Part shown: positions 11,629 through 23,844 of the stretch, one piece after another | How the letters are laid out: each line of letters opens with the position of its first letter | Numbering within the stretch: the first letter of the stretch is position 1 | DNA from: Neolentinus lepideus HHB14362 ss-1 | Lineage: Eukaryota > Basidiomycota > Agaricomycetes > Gloeophyllales > Gloeophyllaceae | DNA: 64,000 nt | Direction of reading: 5' to 3' | NCBI GenBank assembly: GCA_001632425.1 | Contig: KV425556.1 | Location: forward strand, 119,357-183,356 | The notes under the pieces: model-generated | What the model was told of the DNA's origin: nothing | What the model saw: only the letters and a program-made list of their open reading frames with translations | Database searches by the model: none | Program-made: the position numbers and the translations under genes

Positions 11629-13929
11629 TCAATCCACCAGCATCCGCTCCGTATGTAGACCCTCTCCGTAGGCCATGCTTTCGAAGATAACCTGTCTCCA
11701 GATGCTGATGACGAGTTCGGCTGCCTCTTCTTCGAGCACCTAATATAATAGATCGCAGAAGGTTAATATGCGAACCACAATCGACACTCTCATTTCCAAC
11801 ACTTGGAGTCTAGATCAAAAGTAAGGACGCACCGGTTCGAGGCCCTCGATTAATGGCTTTGGTCCTTTATGGTCCTTCAAATGCTCCAGGCAGAACATGA
11901 CAAGGTCGTCATCCTCAAGCTCGCCCAAATATTTGACCATCTGTCGTTTCACCAACGGCTCAAACTTCCGGTCGATGATCATCTAAGAACGGGTGAGAAC
12001 CAGGGTATTCGACACTAAATGACGAATCTAGACGTACATCGGACAAGCCATCCCATCTGACCTTCGCCTTGAACAGAGTCTCTCTGTCTCGTGGAACAGC
12101 CTCTCTGATCTTCTCCAACCGCTCCTTAGCCTTCTCACCTTCCTGCGCACTGAAGTCCAATTTAACCAGAGGAACCTTCCTTTTCCGGACGCTTTCCTCC
12201 TCCTCTTCCTCATTAGCAAAGACAGCAGTAGGCTTCTCCTTGGCTGGGCCATCCGCCTTGGGAGCAGACGCCGCTTGCAAAGACATATTCAATTTAACAG
12301 GCGCACCATCATCCAGAAGCATGCCCGCCTTGCGCTGCTCGTCTTGCAGGGCCTGCATCTCCTCCATTTGACGAGCAAGGAACGCCTCTGACTCGCGCCG
12401 CAGATTATCAGCTTCCCGCTCCTCGTAGATGCGGGACTCTGCGTCTGCAGCTTCCTCAGTTGCCAGTCTCCGCACGCGAAGGTGACGCCAGCGAGCGCTA
12501 CAGAGGTGAAGAGGCGTGAACAGTGCCTGAAAGGTAAAGTCGCTATGACATACCGATCAGTATAAAACATCTCGTCGCTCTCGTCATCATCCCATATATC
12601 GAGGCGGGATCGCATCTCGATTCGATCCCGTTCTTCAGCTTCCTTCACCGCCCGTTCTCGTGCAATCGTGCGCTCGAGCGCTTGGATGCGGGCTCGTTCG
12701 CGGGGCTCGTATCGCCGCTCCCGCTAGCGCACATAACAATGACAGCTTAACGAAGGACCAAACATGTGGGAAACATTGCCACTTACATCTCGGAACGAAT
12801 TCTCCTCGTCTCGCCTCCTTGCCTCCTTCCTCTCCTGCTCCAATTCTTCATCCGTCTTCTGAGCTTTCCCTGCCAAGGTGCGCTCTTCATCCACGGACGA
12901 GACACTGCCCTCTCTTCCCTTGACGAAACCAGGCGCCTTGCCATAGCCTTGCGGACCCTGGCCCATGCCTTTCGGCCCAGGACTCGGAGACTGCGCAGTG
13001 GTGGCCGCTGTGGAGGGCTTCCCCCACTCTCGCGCCTTAGGCCCGCTCGGCGCCCCTAAGACGGATGGCATAGTTGCCTGCACGTCCCGCATTTTCTCCC
13101 GCTCGCGCTTCGCCGCTTTCTCGCGGAACATAGCGATCTCGTTCATCACCAGACCGCGCTGCGTTTCAGGCAAATCGGCTTCTTGGAGATCGTGAAGGTG
13201 TGGCGGGATGACATATTTTTCGCGCTCTATTAGTCCGTTCTGTACTGCATCTTGGGAAGTTTTATTGATGTCATTCACCAGCTCATCCACTCTAGCTTTG
13301 GCCCGCGCCAGTTTTACGTCGTCATCCTGGTCTTGTGCATTAGTACCAATTTATAGAAGGTGAATGGATGTGAGCGCACGTCAGTTTTCATCCGCTGTGC
13401 CTGATATGCATCCAAGAACATTTTGGTCTTCTCGTCTGCTTTAACCTAAGAACACGAAGATACTCGACATTGGTCCAGTTGAAAACAACTTGCCACGCAC
13501 TAGGAGCTTCTTGTTCATGGTCCCATCCTCCAGGGCAGGTAATTCCACTCCATTCAGCAACGCCATGGCACGCAGCGCCCCGTCCGGGTCCTCAAATTCC
13601 GCAAAACCAAAGCCCTGGGGCTTACCTGCAGGGGTGATGAGACGCTTGAATTGCTTAACGGTGCCGCAAGCCTACCACACCTATGAGACAAGTCCACATT
13701 CAAGATATGAGACCTCACATACACTAAGCAACGCATTCATAAATGAGTCCTGGATGCCTCCAGATATTGATCCGATGAACATGTTGACGCTTTTCTGCGC
13801 TTGAGGAGGTATAAAGGCAGGGTGTGTCATCTGTTGTTGCTGTGCGAGAGCCTGCATTGAGGGACCCTGGCCGAACGACGGCAAAGGAGGACGCATGCCT
13901 AGTCCCATACGATTTGGGGCGGGTTGCAT
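11629..13929 (-). CDS. RBM25: RBM25-like splicing factor (RRM plus PWI)
   Basis: U1-snRNP-associated splicing regulator. The ATG at 13929 opens a Pro/Gln-rich leader. The RRM follows (KSVNMFIGSISGGIQDSFMN, then GFGFAEFEDPDGALRAMALL) to about 13490. The middle is a long charged, helical RE/RD-type region (for example ARERAVKEAEERDRIEMRSR near 12650). The C-terminal PWI domain starts in MIIDRKFEPLVKRQMVKYLG and runs through AELVISIWRQVIFESMAYGE to a stop at 11629-11631. At least six introns. Order RRM, charged middle, PWI is the RBM25 pattern (yeast counterpart Snu71). It shares a 297 bp intergenic region with the divergent MOD5 gene. Confidence 0.9.
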
Positions 13930-14157
13930 TTTGACGACGTGCTTTTCGTGTCTGACTGGTCTTGGTGCGCGGCTAATACCTGTCGCATTTGTCAGCGCTC
14001 TCCCTCTTACGTAAAACGATTCCGACCACCACGAACAGAGTTATCGAAACAGCGTCGTCTGCGTTGAGTGATGTGTAGAAAAAGAGGACAGAAGTGGATG
14101 AAATTTATAGAATAAAGTCGGCGCCACCGTCCGCGGCGACGACGAACAGCAATTGAT

Positions 14158-14173
14158 CGTGACAACTGTCACG
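14158..14173. promoter_or_regulatory. perfect dyad in the RBM25/MOD5 bidirectional promoter
   Basis: CGTGACA and TGTCACG form seven-base arms separated by two bases. The dyad is about midway between two divergent start codons (13929 minus, 14227 plus). A further GTGACAG lies at about 14210. The TGACA/GTCAC content resembles homeodomain or bZIP half-sites; that is inference. Confidence 0.4.
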
Positions 14174-14226
14174 TCACCACAGCTATTAATATTATTGTTC
14201 GAGATATCGGTGACAGTACTACCCTC

Positions 14227-16087
14227 ATGAACGCTCGGCCTTTGATTGCGATATGCGGCACAACCGGTGTAGGGAAGTCGAAACTATCAATTGAACTCGC
14301 TCTGGCTCTGGCGAACTCGAGAGGAACTCAAAAACACGGATGGCACGGCGCGCGGATCATCAACGCGGACTCTATGCAAGTATACACCGGGATGGATATA
14401 ATCACGAATAAAGTACCCGAAAGCGAGCAACAGGGCGTTGAACATTTGCTGATGAGCTTCAAAAATCCTGGCGAGCAGTATGTTGTCGGGGAATGGGTCA
14501 GCGACGCGGTTCGGGAAGTGAGTGTCGCTGAATTTCCGCTTGAGAAGGCGAGCGAGTGATGGGCGGGAAGTATAGATAAACGAGACACATGCTCAGCACA
14601 AAATTCCTATCGTCGTTGGAGGGACTTCATACTGGATACAACATTTATTATTTCCTGACAGACTTGCCACAACATCCAGACCATCCGATCGCCCAGCTGA
14701 GCATACACAACTACCCCACGAGATGGCTCAATATGTATCGAAACTACCACCAGAGCTGCAGTCTTTACTGCACGATCTACCAGAGGAACCTCCTGATGCT
14801 TCAGTCGACTCTCGGAGCGCGTTCTCCTTATATAATCTACTAAAGGATCTGGACCCTGCTGCCGCTTCTCGATGGCATTGGAAGGACACACGAAAGGTCT
14901 TGCGCAGTCTCGAGATCATCAAGGAGACTGGTCGAAAGCCCAGCGATATCTGGAACGAGCAGTCTGGTAACGTTATGAAACCTAGGTTTGTGGACTCTTG
15001 AAATAGGTGCAGACAATATCCGACTTGGAATTTTAAGATATCGAACACTTTGTTTCTGGCTATTTGCGGAGCCTTCGGCTCTGAATCCGCGTTTGGACGC
15101 CCGAGTGGACGACATGATTAAGGTGGGTCCATTCAATGAGTAAAAATCAATTCTCTGATTCAAGTCTAGTCAGCAAGGCCTCCTTGACGAGATAAACTCA
15201 CTTCAAAAGATTGCAACTGCTGGATATAGTCCCTTCACTGACAGTCAGTACAGGCTCAGTAGCCCTTCGCCCGTTGACTACACTCTCGGCATCTATCAGG
15301 CCATAGGTTGAGTACCCACTCCATATCTCGCAGACGGCGACTGAGAGCCGATACAGGTTATAAAGAGTTCCACGATTACCTCAACTCGTCCAATCCAACC
15401 GAGGCGAGCTTCAAAGAAGCGATAGACAGGATGAAGCTATCGACACGGCAGTACGCACAGCGGCAGGTCAAATGGATACGAAACAAGCTGCTGCCGGCTG
15501 TCTATGCGACCCAAGTGACGGACAAGTCATCGATTACGGCGTATTTACTTGATGCGTCTCGTAAGCATCCATTTTCTGCATTATGGGTAGCCTCACATCT
15601 TAACGACTTGAACAGGCGTGGATGCAACTTGGAATAGCAATGTGAGGGATAAGGGCGAGCAGATCATGCATGGCAAGTACGCTCTCAGTGGACTTGAAAT
15701 ACTGCTATATTGTCAGAGCTGCAGATTTTCTCGAAGGAAACTCTCTTCCCGACCCTTTCTCGTTATCTGAAATTGCACGCATCATGCTGACTGTCCAGGA
15801 CCGCCCAACCCGGTTCGTACCCACGCCCTTCCTTATTGATTGCCCCGCTGACTGCACGCCCACTCAGTCCCACCGCCCGACGCAAGGTAATCTGTCCCGT
15901 CTGCACCACGAAGGACAACGAACCCGTGATGATCGAGGAAGGTGAGCAGTGGGAGATCCACAGGAAGACGAGGGCGCACAAGTATATGGCGACGAGGGAG
16001 GCCCGGTGGGCTGAGGTGGCGAAGTGGAAGAGGATCAAGGAGGAGAGGAAGGCGAGGGAGGCGGAGTCTCGGGCCGTTCAGAGCTAG
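14227..16087 (+). CDS. MOD5: tRNA dimethylallyltransferase (isopentenyltransferase)
   Basis: Transfers dimethylallyl from DMAPP to adenosine 37 of tRNAs reading UNN codons, acting in cytosol, mitochondria or nucleus. The P-loop is near residue 10 (AICGTTGVGKSKLSIELA). The substrate-binding segment ARIINADSMQVYTGMDIITN follows. PIVVGGTSYWIQHLLF lies after the first intron (about 14600-14650), and RWHWKDTRKVLRSLEII at about 14860-14930. The C-terminus has a matrin/JAZ-type C2H2 zinc finger: CPVC at about 15898, then IHRKTRAH near 15960-15985, as in eukaryotic MiaA homologues. It ends at 16087 in a basic tail. About seven exons; it looks complete. Confidence 0.92.
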
Positions 16088-17299
16088 GTTTGTGTTCGCC
16101 ACTCTCCATATATCCGAACAGTACAAGGATAACTGATAGTAGTCCGGCCGCAACAGCAGCTTGCTCCGCTGAACACCGGACCATGTGGTGAAGTGAAAGC
16201 AGATCCAGGAGCGATAGCAGCGGATGTGGAGGATTCGGGGGAATCCGTGCCTAGGTCAGTCGTACCCGCACGTCCGTTCCGCCCTGAATTGTTGCTATGC
16301 AAGCCTGGCAACATTGCTGCTTGTTTGTACGGTAACATCGTGGTATGAAAAGCAGACCCTTTCGCCACATGTATGATGTGGCTGTGTTGGTCGATGATTT
16401 CCAAGTCAAAATGCTAGGGTTCGGGGAATTTGGGATTACTTCGGTTATTTAACACATGTAATTTACAGGAAATTTACCGGTAAATTTGGTCAGGCCCATA
16501 TAGAGGGTGTAAATTTGGGTTAATTTGGGAGTACTAACTAGGACCGGCACAAGCTCATTATACAAAGGTCGAGGGTGAGTAGTAGACATAATAGACTCCA
16601 TATACCTCGCGCCACTTACATCATCATGGTACGGTACTTAGCTGCGCCATGTGCTTGAGCACGAGATGTACAGTCACGAATTTCAATATTTGCACTCGGT
16701 CACCATAACGGAGATTGGAGAATCATACCATAGCAAGGGATTAATTCACTCTTCCATGGCGTGAACCTCTGGGACCATATAGTATTGTGGCTGGGACGTA
16801 TGGTAGAGCTCGCCAGCCTGTAATTTACATGCAAAATAGCCCTATTTTACCGGTTAATTAGCGTTAATTAGCGCGGTCCGCTCCGGGGCTCCGCCCCGGA
16901 CCCCGTTGGTAAATAACGGTCAATTACACCTGTTAATTAGGCCTACGGCCTGCTGCTTGGTAAATTTCAACGGTCAATTAGGTCCTGTCCCAATTTCCCC
17001 GAACCCTACAAAATGCATATGTGCTCCTCATTGCAGGGTAATTCTCCATCCAAACATATTTTCTCTCCCGACATGTTTGATGTTTGATTTCTTGAATATT
17101 CGACGCGGACGTAAGGCATCTATACTTGGAGGTCAGCAGACCCAACGACGTGATAGTCTACCATGTGGACGTCGTCATTTTCGCCTAAATATACTACTCT
17201 TGGCGCCTCCGCTTCTGTTGATTCTATCGAGCGTTGGTATAAGACTGGCGAGTATGTCGGAGCAAGACGACGTCGGCGACAACGGACGTTTGGTCTACG
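16088..17299. other. intergenic region occupied by a MITE
   Basis: Between MOD5 and the trehalase. The middle 594 bp is the hAT-like element listed separately. The rest shows no gene. Confidence 0.6.
16407..17016. mobile_element. hAT-like MITE with perfect 8 bp target site duplication
   Basis: The element is 16415-17008 (594 bp). The left end reads TAGGGTTCGGGGAATTTGGGA and the right end, reverse-complemented, TAGGGTTCGGGGAAATTGGGA: one mismatch in 21. The 8-mer CAAAATGC flanks it on both sides (16407-16414 and 17009-17016). Subterminal GGTAAATTT/GGTCAATTA motifs recur inside, and a GC-rich hairpin lies at about 16875-16905. There is no coding capacity. An 8 bp duplication with TAGGG-type termini points to the hAT superfamily, mobilised in trans. 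The intact duplication suggests a fairly recent insertion. Confidence 0.85.
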
Positions 17300-20240
17300 A
17301 TGGTTGCCGCGATATTGGGCGCGTTGATAGCGCTCCTTGAGGTTGTCAGCGCTGCACCCCAAGCCGCTGTGACTACAGTGACTTCGACTTCTCCGGATTT
17401 GTCTGCGTCCACGGCTTCCGTGTCTACTGCTGTTGCCAGTCCGTCCGCACCTTTGAGTGCAACGTTACCTTCGCAAGTAGCCTTACCGTCACGGCAGTCA
17501 TGGTGTCCTAGCGAGATCTTCTGTGCAGGGTCGGTGGGTGGCAACAGTCATAACTAAATGATCAGAGAGCTTATCCTCGTTTCCGCTAGCTGCTGCAAAC
17601 TGTGAACGTTGCGCAGGTCTACAGCGACTCCAAAACATTCGTGGACAAGCCGACCGTCAAATCTTCGCAGCAAGTCCTGTCCGACTTCAACGCGTTCAAT
17701 GGGTCGAGCGTGACCGAGGGCGACATCGTCAACTTTGTGGACAACGACTTTGGCGGGGAGGGGCTCGAGCTCGAGGCGCTGACTTTGAGCAACTTCAACG
17801 CCAATCCGGCCTTTCTGCAGAACGTTTCGGACCCGCTGCTCAGGGCGTGGTCGCAGACGGTGCATGGCTACTGGACGCAGCTCATCCGGGGCACCAATCA
17901 GTCTGTGGTGTGCGCGGAGGGACCTGGTGGCCAGTGCGAGAGCTCGTTTATTCCGCTGAATCATACGTTCGTAATTCCTGGGGGTCGGTTCCGAGAGCAG
18001 TGTGAGTCTAAACGGCAGTCCTGCGCGTCCGATCTAGGCTGAAGTGGGTGGACAGACTACTGGGACAGCTTCTGGATCGTCCAGGGCCTGATCCAGTCCG
18101 AACTGTATGATATCGTCAACTCGACGCTGCAGAACTTTATGGACGAGCTGGACAGCATCGGTTTCATCCCGAATGGAGGACGTATTTACTGTGAGATATG
18201 TCATCCGCAATTCTTATACGACGTCAAACTGAATTCCGCAAAGATCTCAACAGGTCCCAGCCGCCTTTATTCATCCATGTCAGGACAACGCTTCCGGTAC
18301 AGATGCACATGTTCTGACAAATGTCTTGATTAGATGATCTCGAGCTACATTGCTGCAACCAACGACGTCTCAATCTTAGATCGAGCCCTCCCTCTCGCCG
18401 AAGTACGAACTCCCCCGTCCCGAAAGATAATCTCAGATTAATACTCATATCCTCAGCGCGAACTCCAATGGTGGCTGAACAACCGTTCCGTCAACATCAC
18501 CAGCCCGTATACCCAGCAGTCGTATACGATGTATAGGTACGCCGTGACGAACAGCGCTCCCCGACCAGAGTCGTACTTGACGGGTAAGGCAATCTGATTA
18601 CTCAAATACCCGGAATGTGATCTATTTCGACTTTGTGCAGACTATCTGACGGCTAACGATCCTACTCTAACGACGCCGCTTACTGAGTCTGAGAAGGATG
18701 ATCTATACTCTGAGCTGGCAAGCGGAGCGGAGACTGGTACGTTCTTCCGAACCTGTGAATGCGCGGTTTCAGACGATCGTTGCAGGTTGGGATTATTCGT
18801 CCCGATGGACCGCTCAGCCTGGACTTGGGGGATCCAACAACACGAATCCTATGTTACGCTCACTCAACGTGAAGAATACGATACCCATTTGTCTCAATAG
18901 CATACTTTGTCAGTGTATCTGCAGCACCACTATATTTGTGACCCTGACGCCACCCTCCCTGCCAGACAAAACGCATTTGTTACTTGCAGACCTCTACACA
19001 TCCTCTAATGGCACCAGCAAATCTCTCGCCGACTCCCACCACACCGCAGCCAGCTCTTTACGCGCAGGCATCCTCGATCTGTTCTGGGACCCCTCGAAGC
19101 TCGCATTCTACGACTTCAACCTGACGTCCAGCTCGCGCAACTCGCTCTTCTCCGCCGCGACGTTCTACCCGCTGTGGAGCGGCATCGTTCCCGACGAGGT
19201 GCTCGCCGACCAGAGCAAGGCGTTCGGCGTCTTCTCTGCGCTGAACATGGTGCTGAACAGGTACAATGGGACGTTCCCTGTCACGTTCTTGGAGACGGGC
19301 TTGCAATGGTGTGTCGGGCCGCTCCTCTGAAGCAGGTTGTGAAGCTGACATCGTATTATGCAGGGACGCACCCAACGCATGGCCCCCGCACCAGTACATC
19401 GCTCTGGAGGCGCTCGGGAACCTGCCGTCTAACCTCACATCCAACTCCATCCCTACCCCATCTTCAGGCAAGTCGACGTACGATTTGATCCCTTCGGGTC
19501 AGCTAGGCGTGGACGAGTCGGACTTGCCGGGGCAGCCTATTATTGGTACCAGCGGTAATGCGACCAAGACGGGATCTCAGGCGGACATCAATACTCTCAG
19601 TGGGACGATTGTCAATGGCGGAAACTCGACTGATAGGGAGGGCTGGGCCGCTGCTCTGCAGCGCGAGTTGGCGAATAGATATTTCGCGGGTGCTTTGTGC
19701 AGCTGGTCTGTGTAGATTTTTTGACTAGTCAAGGTTCTTCCGCTGATGACCTGCGACCTCCAGGCATGCGACGGGTGGCTCTATTCCAGGCCTGTTGCCC
19801 AGGCTATCGGACCAGGAGTTGAACTACACGCAAAGTATCAACAATACTGGAAATGTGAGTGGCTCCCGCTAAATCACGACAACCTGGGGCTAATCGCGCG
19901 ATGGTATACAGATGTTTGAAAAGTTCTCCAACAATAACATTGACTCGGCAGGCTCGGGCGGCGAGTACACGGTGCAGGTCTGGAAATCCCCGATCAATGC
20001 TCTTCGCTCGGTGTAGTAACGTTATCTTTCCAGGCTGGGTTCGGTTGGACAAACGGTGTCGCCCTTTGGATTGCGAGCAATTACGGCAAGGTCTTGGTGG
20101 CGCCACAGTGCCCGAGCATCCTCGAAGAAGAGACTTCTACGTCCAGCGCGAAGAGTGCTACGAGCATGGTGCGTCCTTCGTCGGGTGCGGCTACTATCGC
20201 GCTAGCTGCCCTCGTTATTCGCGCGCTGCTGCAAGGGTAA
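17300..20240 (+). CDS. secreted GH37 trehalase (acid type)
   Basis: Hydrolyses trehalose to two glucoses outside the cell or at the wall. The ATG at 17300 gives a signal peptide (MVAAILGALIALLEVVSA). A Ser/Thr-rich linker and the GH37 domain follow. Signature 1 is PGGRFREQ then YYWDSFWIVQGLIQSELYD (about 17980-18110). The catalytic acid Asp is in AGWDYSSRW (about 18787-18813). Signature 2 appears as NAWPPHQYIALEALGNLPSN (about 19375-19430). The catalytic base Glu is in GGEYTVQ followed by AGFGWTNGVALWIASNYGKV (about 19950-20090). N-glycosylation sequons are frequent. The tail is Ser/Thr-rich and ends in a hydrophobic segment (ATIALAALVIRALLQG), which suggests a GPI anchor. The stop is at 20240; many short introns. 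It appears intact and lies 284 bp from the MITE. Confidence 0.9.
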
Positions 20241-21068
20241 GATAGGGCAGTCTTTGTGCCTGTACGATGTATTTGCGATGAAAAAAGGGCGCTTCTGTCC
20301 GTATCAGTATCAGTTTTTTGTCTCAGTGATGTGGAAAACCCCTGGGCACGCTGTCTCATGATTGGGAGCGGTGATTTCTCCTCACGTCCATTGACAGCCT
20401 CTGCGTCTCCGTCTGCTACGGATGACATTCGAGTCCAGATAGTCAGCTCGATCTGAGCTTTGGAGGAACGAGTCTCTGGTATTTTCGTCGTCCCATCTTC
20501 TAAGAGCCACCATGTAAATCGTGTGTCTCACATCAGGAATACTGTGTACGAAATATCAGGGGTTCAACGAAGTAGAAAGAACGGAGACTCGAGTACTTGC
20601 TACGTGCAAGTCTGTGCCAAGTCACCAAGTGCGCACCACTTTACTTGGCCATCTAATCTGTGTAAACCTTATCTGTGATATGCTTCCGTATCTCGCTCAT
20701 TCTCAACACGGATCAGAGCTCCAGATTTCTGAAGGCAAGTGGTCGTCTGGACCTTGCCAATACGCTACGTCACTTCGGGAGTCCCACTCTTTAAGGACCT
20801 GCAATATGTTGATCAAAATGTATTCCCACGGCCCAAAAGATTATCTTTTACCCCCATTTCGGCATTTTCATTAATATTTTGCACGGTGTAAAAGACTGCA
20901 ACTCCCGGTGTGTGTAGTAGTTACTTTGGTTACGGCTCTATGTTGGGCCGCCGCCTTCTGTGGGCCCCGGTAAATTTGGGCTATCGGCTTTCAGTGGGTT
21001 GGTATAGGGTGTGATCGCTTGTTATCGCTCAACAAGTACATCTTTATAGTTTCTATTGTCCTAGCAGA
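20241..21068. other. intergenic region, no gene seen
   Basis: Downstream of the trehalase. I find no conserved coding sequence or clear repeat. Confidence 0.45.
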
Positions 21069-21482
21069 TGTTCGATGGGCTGAGCGGGAGTGGGACTCCA
21101 TGCTCCCCCGTGGCGAGGGTTTCGTGCACATCGGTGCCGAGAGGCGCCACTTTGGTCTCTCAAAATGTTTCATCAGATGCATTGCCTGCAGATGATCCGC
21201 CGTACGCTCACGAGCGGGAACATCGGCACTCACGACACATTGTTTGAACTACTTGCGATTAATGGTAAGTAAATACTCTGCAGAGATGACCTGCAGCCGG
21301 AGCCTGCAAGTGGCACATCTGACGAGAGCTGGATAGACGTGGACTGGATTAGAGAGCAGGAGTGTAAGGACTGGGAACAGCTGTATGAGTGGACTCTACA
21401 TTCCTCTGCCCACTACGCTCGATCATGTTCAGTGACTTGTGGCAGAACATTAATACTATGGGTATTGGTATTGAGTACATGA
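21069..21482 (+). pseudogene. UstYa-like (DUF3328) gene relic, frameshifted
   Basis: UstYa-family proteins are membrane-anchored oxidases of fungal secondary metabolism, marked by two HxxHC motifs. An upstream frame ends in FVHIGAERRHFGLS. The next family block, MFHQMHCLQMIRRTL (about 21164-21210), is in a different frame, with two surplus bases at the junction. That block holds the first HxxHC motif. The expected second HxxHC is not visible; the sequence passes to CRDDLQPEPASG and DVDWIREQECKDWEQLYEW, which match the family's C-terminal block. The N-terminal membrane segment is also missing. A frameshift, a lost motif and a missing N-terminus make this a pseudogene. It lies 94 bp from the 3' end of a methyltransferase on the other strand. 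Confidence 0.65.
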
Positions 21483-21575
21483 ACCGATGGGCTATCACAC
21501 TATCAATCATACAAGGTCACGAATACATAGATCGAGCCGTATTAACGAACCCAGAATATAGATATAAATATGAAC

Positions 21576-22636
21576 TCAGTAGGGTTTCATACCAATGACA
21601 AGGCTCACGTCCATCCAGATGCCCTTCTCGCGAAGAAAGGCTTCGTAAATCGCCTGATTACGGTCAAATTCTTCAGCCGTACCCTTCCCGGATGCAATCC
21701 AAAGGTTCTTCAGTGCTTGATCAAACGAAGGGGACATATGAAGGCGGATACTGCTCTCCACCTGACTGTCCGTCATCCCTAACGCTCGACAACTCGCACC
21801 GTAGGGAACGCGCATACGAATAGTTTGCACATTCACCAACCCTGCGTCTCGCATGAGAGCCGGGACCTCGTTTGCGCATCTGAGTCAAAAGGTCAATAAA
21901 CACGTTCTTCACAGGAATTCACAACCGGTTAGTACTAACTGTTGAATGAGACGATTCTTCTCCCAGGATAGTTTCTTCAACTGGCATTTCCAGTTGGAAA
22001 TTCCGGTGGGATCATCAGAGAGACTCGGAGGAAACGTCTGTAGATTGGGCTCCGTAATATTGAGATAACCTCCTGGAACTTTTGAGCGTCGTCAGCCAAC
22101 TAACCAGCGAGCCAAAGGATGGGTCAGGGTTACTTACTCAAAGCCTCTGTAACGTTCCTTATCGCCCTGGGCCACTGATCGCGTGAGATACCTCCAGTCA
22201 AGTACCTCTGATGTATCACATCATATCTGTTTCTCCTCTGCTCCGGAAATCGCTGCAGGACGTTCTGTACGAACACGTCGTCCGCCTTGGCATCTCCGCG
22301 GTGATATTGCTCCAGAGTGATATCACAGGCCTCGAGGATGACATCCGGATGAGCAGCAAGGCGCGCATCCTTCAACCACGCTCCGGTTCCCGTGCAGCAA
22401 TCGAGGATCATGCCGCAGTTCGTGAGGTGAATTGATGGGTGTACGAGAAGCCCGCCGAGCGATCGCTTGAGGTGATCGTGTTGAGCCTGAAGTCGTTCGG
22501 ATTCGCCTGCGTCGCGGGGCAGGACATAAATGTCTTTGTTCGCAGCTTGAGCAACTGCCGCCTGTGCCTGACGGAAGGACTTTTCATTGAAGAGATTGCC
22601 GTGCGCAAGTGCATTGGACACTGCGTGGACGACCAT
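21576..22636 (-). CDS. SAM-dependent methyltransferase, copy A
   Basis: Class I methyltransferase of unknown substrate, distantly like LaeA-type enzymes. The first real ATG is at 22636 (MVVHAVSNALAHG). An N-terminal segment containing KDIYVLPRDAGESERLQAQH leads to motif I at about 22350-22400, ILDCCTGTGAWLKDARLAAH, where the SAM-binding Gly-rich loop is seen. Then come ACDITLEQY, an acidic-loop equivalent, and RYDVIHQRYLTGGISRDQW. After an intron come GGYLNITEPNLQTFPP and, joined through an intron near 21880-21935, CANEVPALMRDAGLVNVQTI. The end is WMDVSLVIGMKPY-stop. It seems intact. Copy B, divergent 1.2 kb away, shares the whole exon plan, so the two arose by inverted duplication. Confidence 0.8.
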
Positions 22637-23844
22637 GGCGGAAGACAATAAGAGGACAAAGGGGCAGGGTGTAGTTTAACAAACGAGTTGGTCAGTCCCA
22701 CCGAGCCCGTTATTTATGCTATCGCAGCGTACGGGCTGGTAGACTGGAATGACTAAATTCTTCAACAGAGTCCGGCCGAGACGATAACACCAGAGACAAC
22801 ATGAATTGTTCCGTGTCCACATCCTGTCCGGACTCACAGGACGTACAGTTGTCCTGTTGATCCCGGTCCGGGGTGGGTCCCGTACGGAAACGATGGAAAC
22901 GGTCACCCGTTCCTGAGGTTCCACCGTGCGGAGGAGAGATAACGAAGTCCAGTATGTCAAAAGATTTTGGACGACTCGGTGTGTGACAAATCGACAAGTT
23001 GTCGTCCCTCGCACCAGGCCTGCTTCTAGAGTGATGTTTGTCAAGTTTCTAGTTTCTAGTTCCTTTCATTTCGCACCTTGCCTTATCTCGTATGAGCGGT
23101 AGAGAACATGGCCACGTAACCTTGCAAACGCAGGATCCACTGTGCAACACAGATACGCGTACAATCGTATGACCGCCATAAGCTGGTACTGTTAGTAAAC
23201 TACGTCCTCACTCTTGATCCAGATTGAGTAATCAGCCAAGCAGCGGTTCTTCTAAGGAGTCGAGGCGAGCCCCAAGCCCAAGCGGCGTAGCCAACTTGAT
23301 GTACTGATGCATGATTGTGGCTCTTCGAACTTGTAACATCAAATATTGATCGCAGTAGCCCAGGCATCAGTCACCGACTCCATGCTCTCCTACCTACTCT
23401 GTCTTACCGGCAAGAGGTTGTGCCTCGCAAGCTGCCAGACCTGCGCAATTGAGGTACTTTGTGGAGCCCGCCAAGATCAACGACTATACTCTATATGTAA
23501 GTCATCTGCAAAACCAGTTTATGGGAACCTCTTATCCTTGAAATGCAACTGTAGAAGCGGCGAGGGACTCGGAATGATGGAGGTAGCACAGCCCGCAGTG
23601 CAAGCGAGATTATTATTCTCACGGAGTGTCCATCCAGATCATAATCTAGACGCGTTTCTAGTGTCTCACACTGTCGTAGCCGCGAAGACTAGTAATGATC
23701 TACGTTCGGTTGTTACGTGGGCCAAGGTGCAACGATAATTTGATGCCAAATCCGATCCACGGCGTCACTCGAAGTTCGAGATTCGCTCGAGGAGACATAT
23801 AATGTCAGTAAGATGAGAGACCTTACCTCACACTCGAATCAGTC
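22637..23844. other. divergent intergenic region between methyltransferase copies
   Basis: A 1.2 kb shared upstream region. It has several open frames on both strands but none with family resemblance. Confidence 0.45.

Noticed and set aside
11348..11629. Minus-strand frame starting at an ATG right after the RBM25 stop
   Set aside because: No recognisable domain; best explained as the RBM25 3' UTR.
17554..17964. 136-codon minus-strand frame
   Set aside because: Antisense shadow of the GH37 trehalase exon.
23346..23738. 130-codon plus-strand frame between the methyltransferases
   Set aside because: Begins with a non-ATG codon and shows no conserved motif; a chance frame in the shared promoter cannot be excluded.
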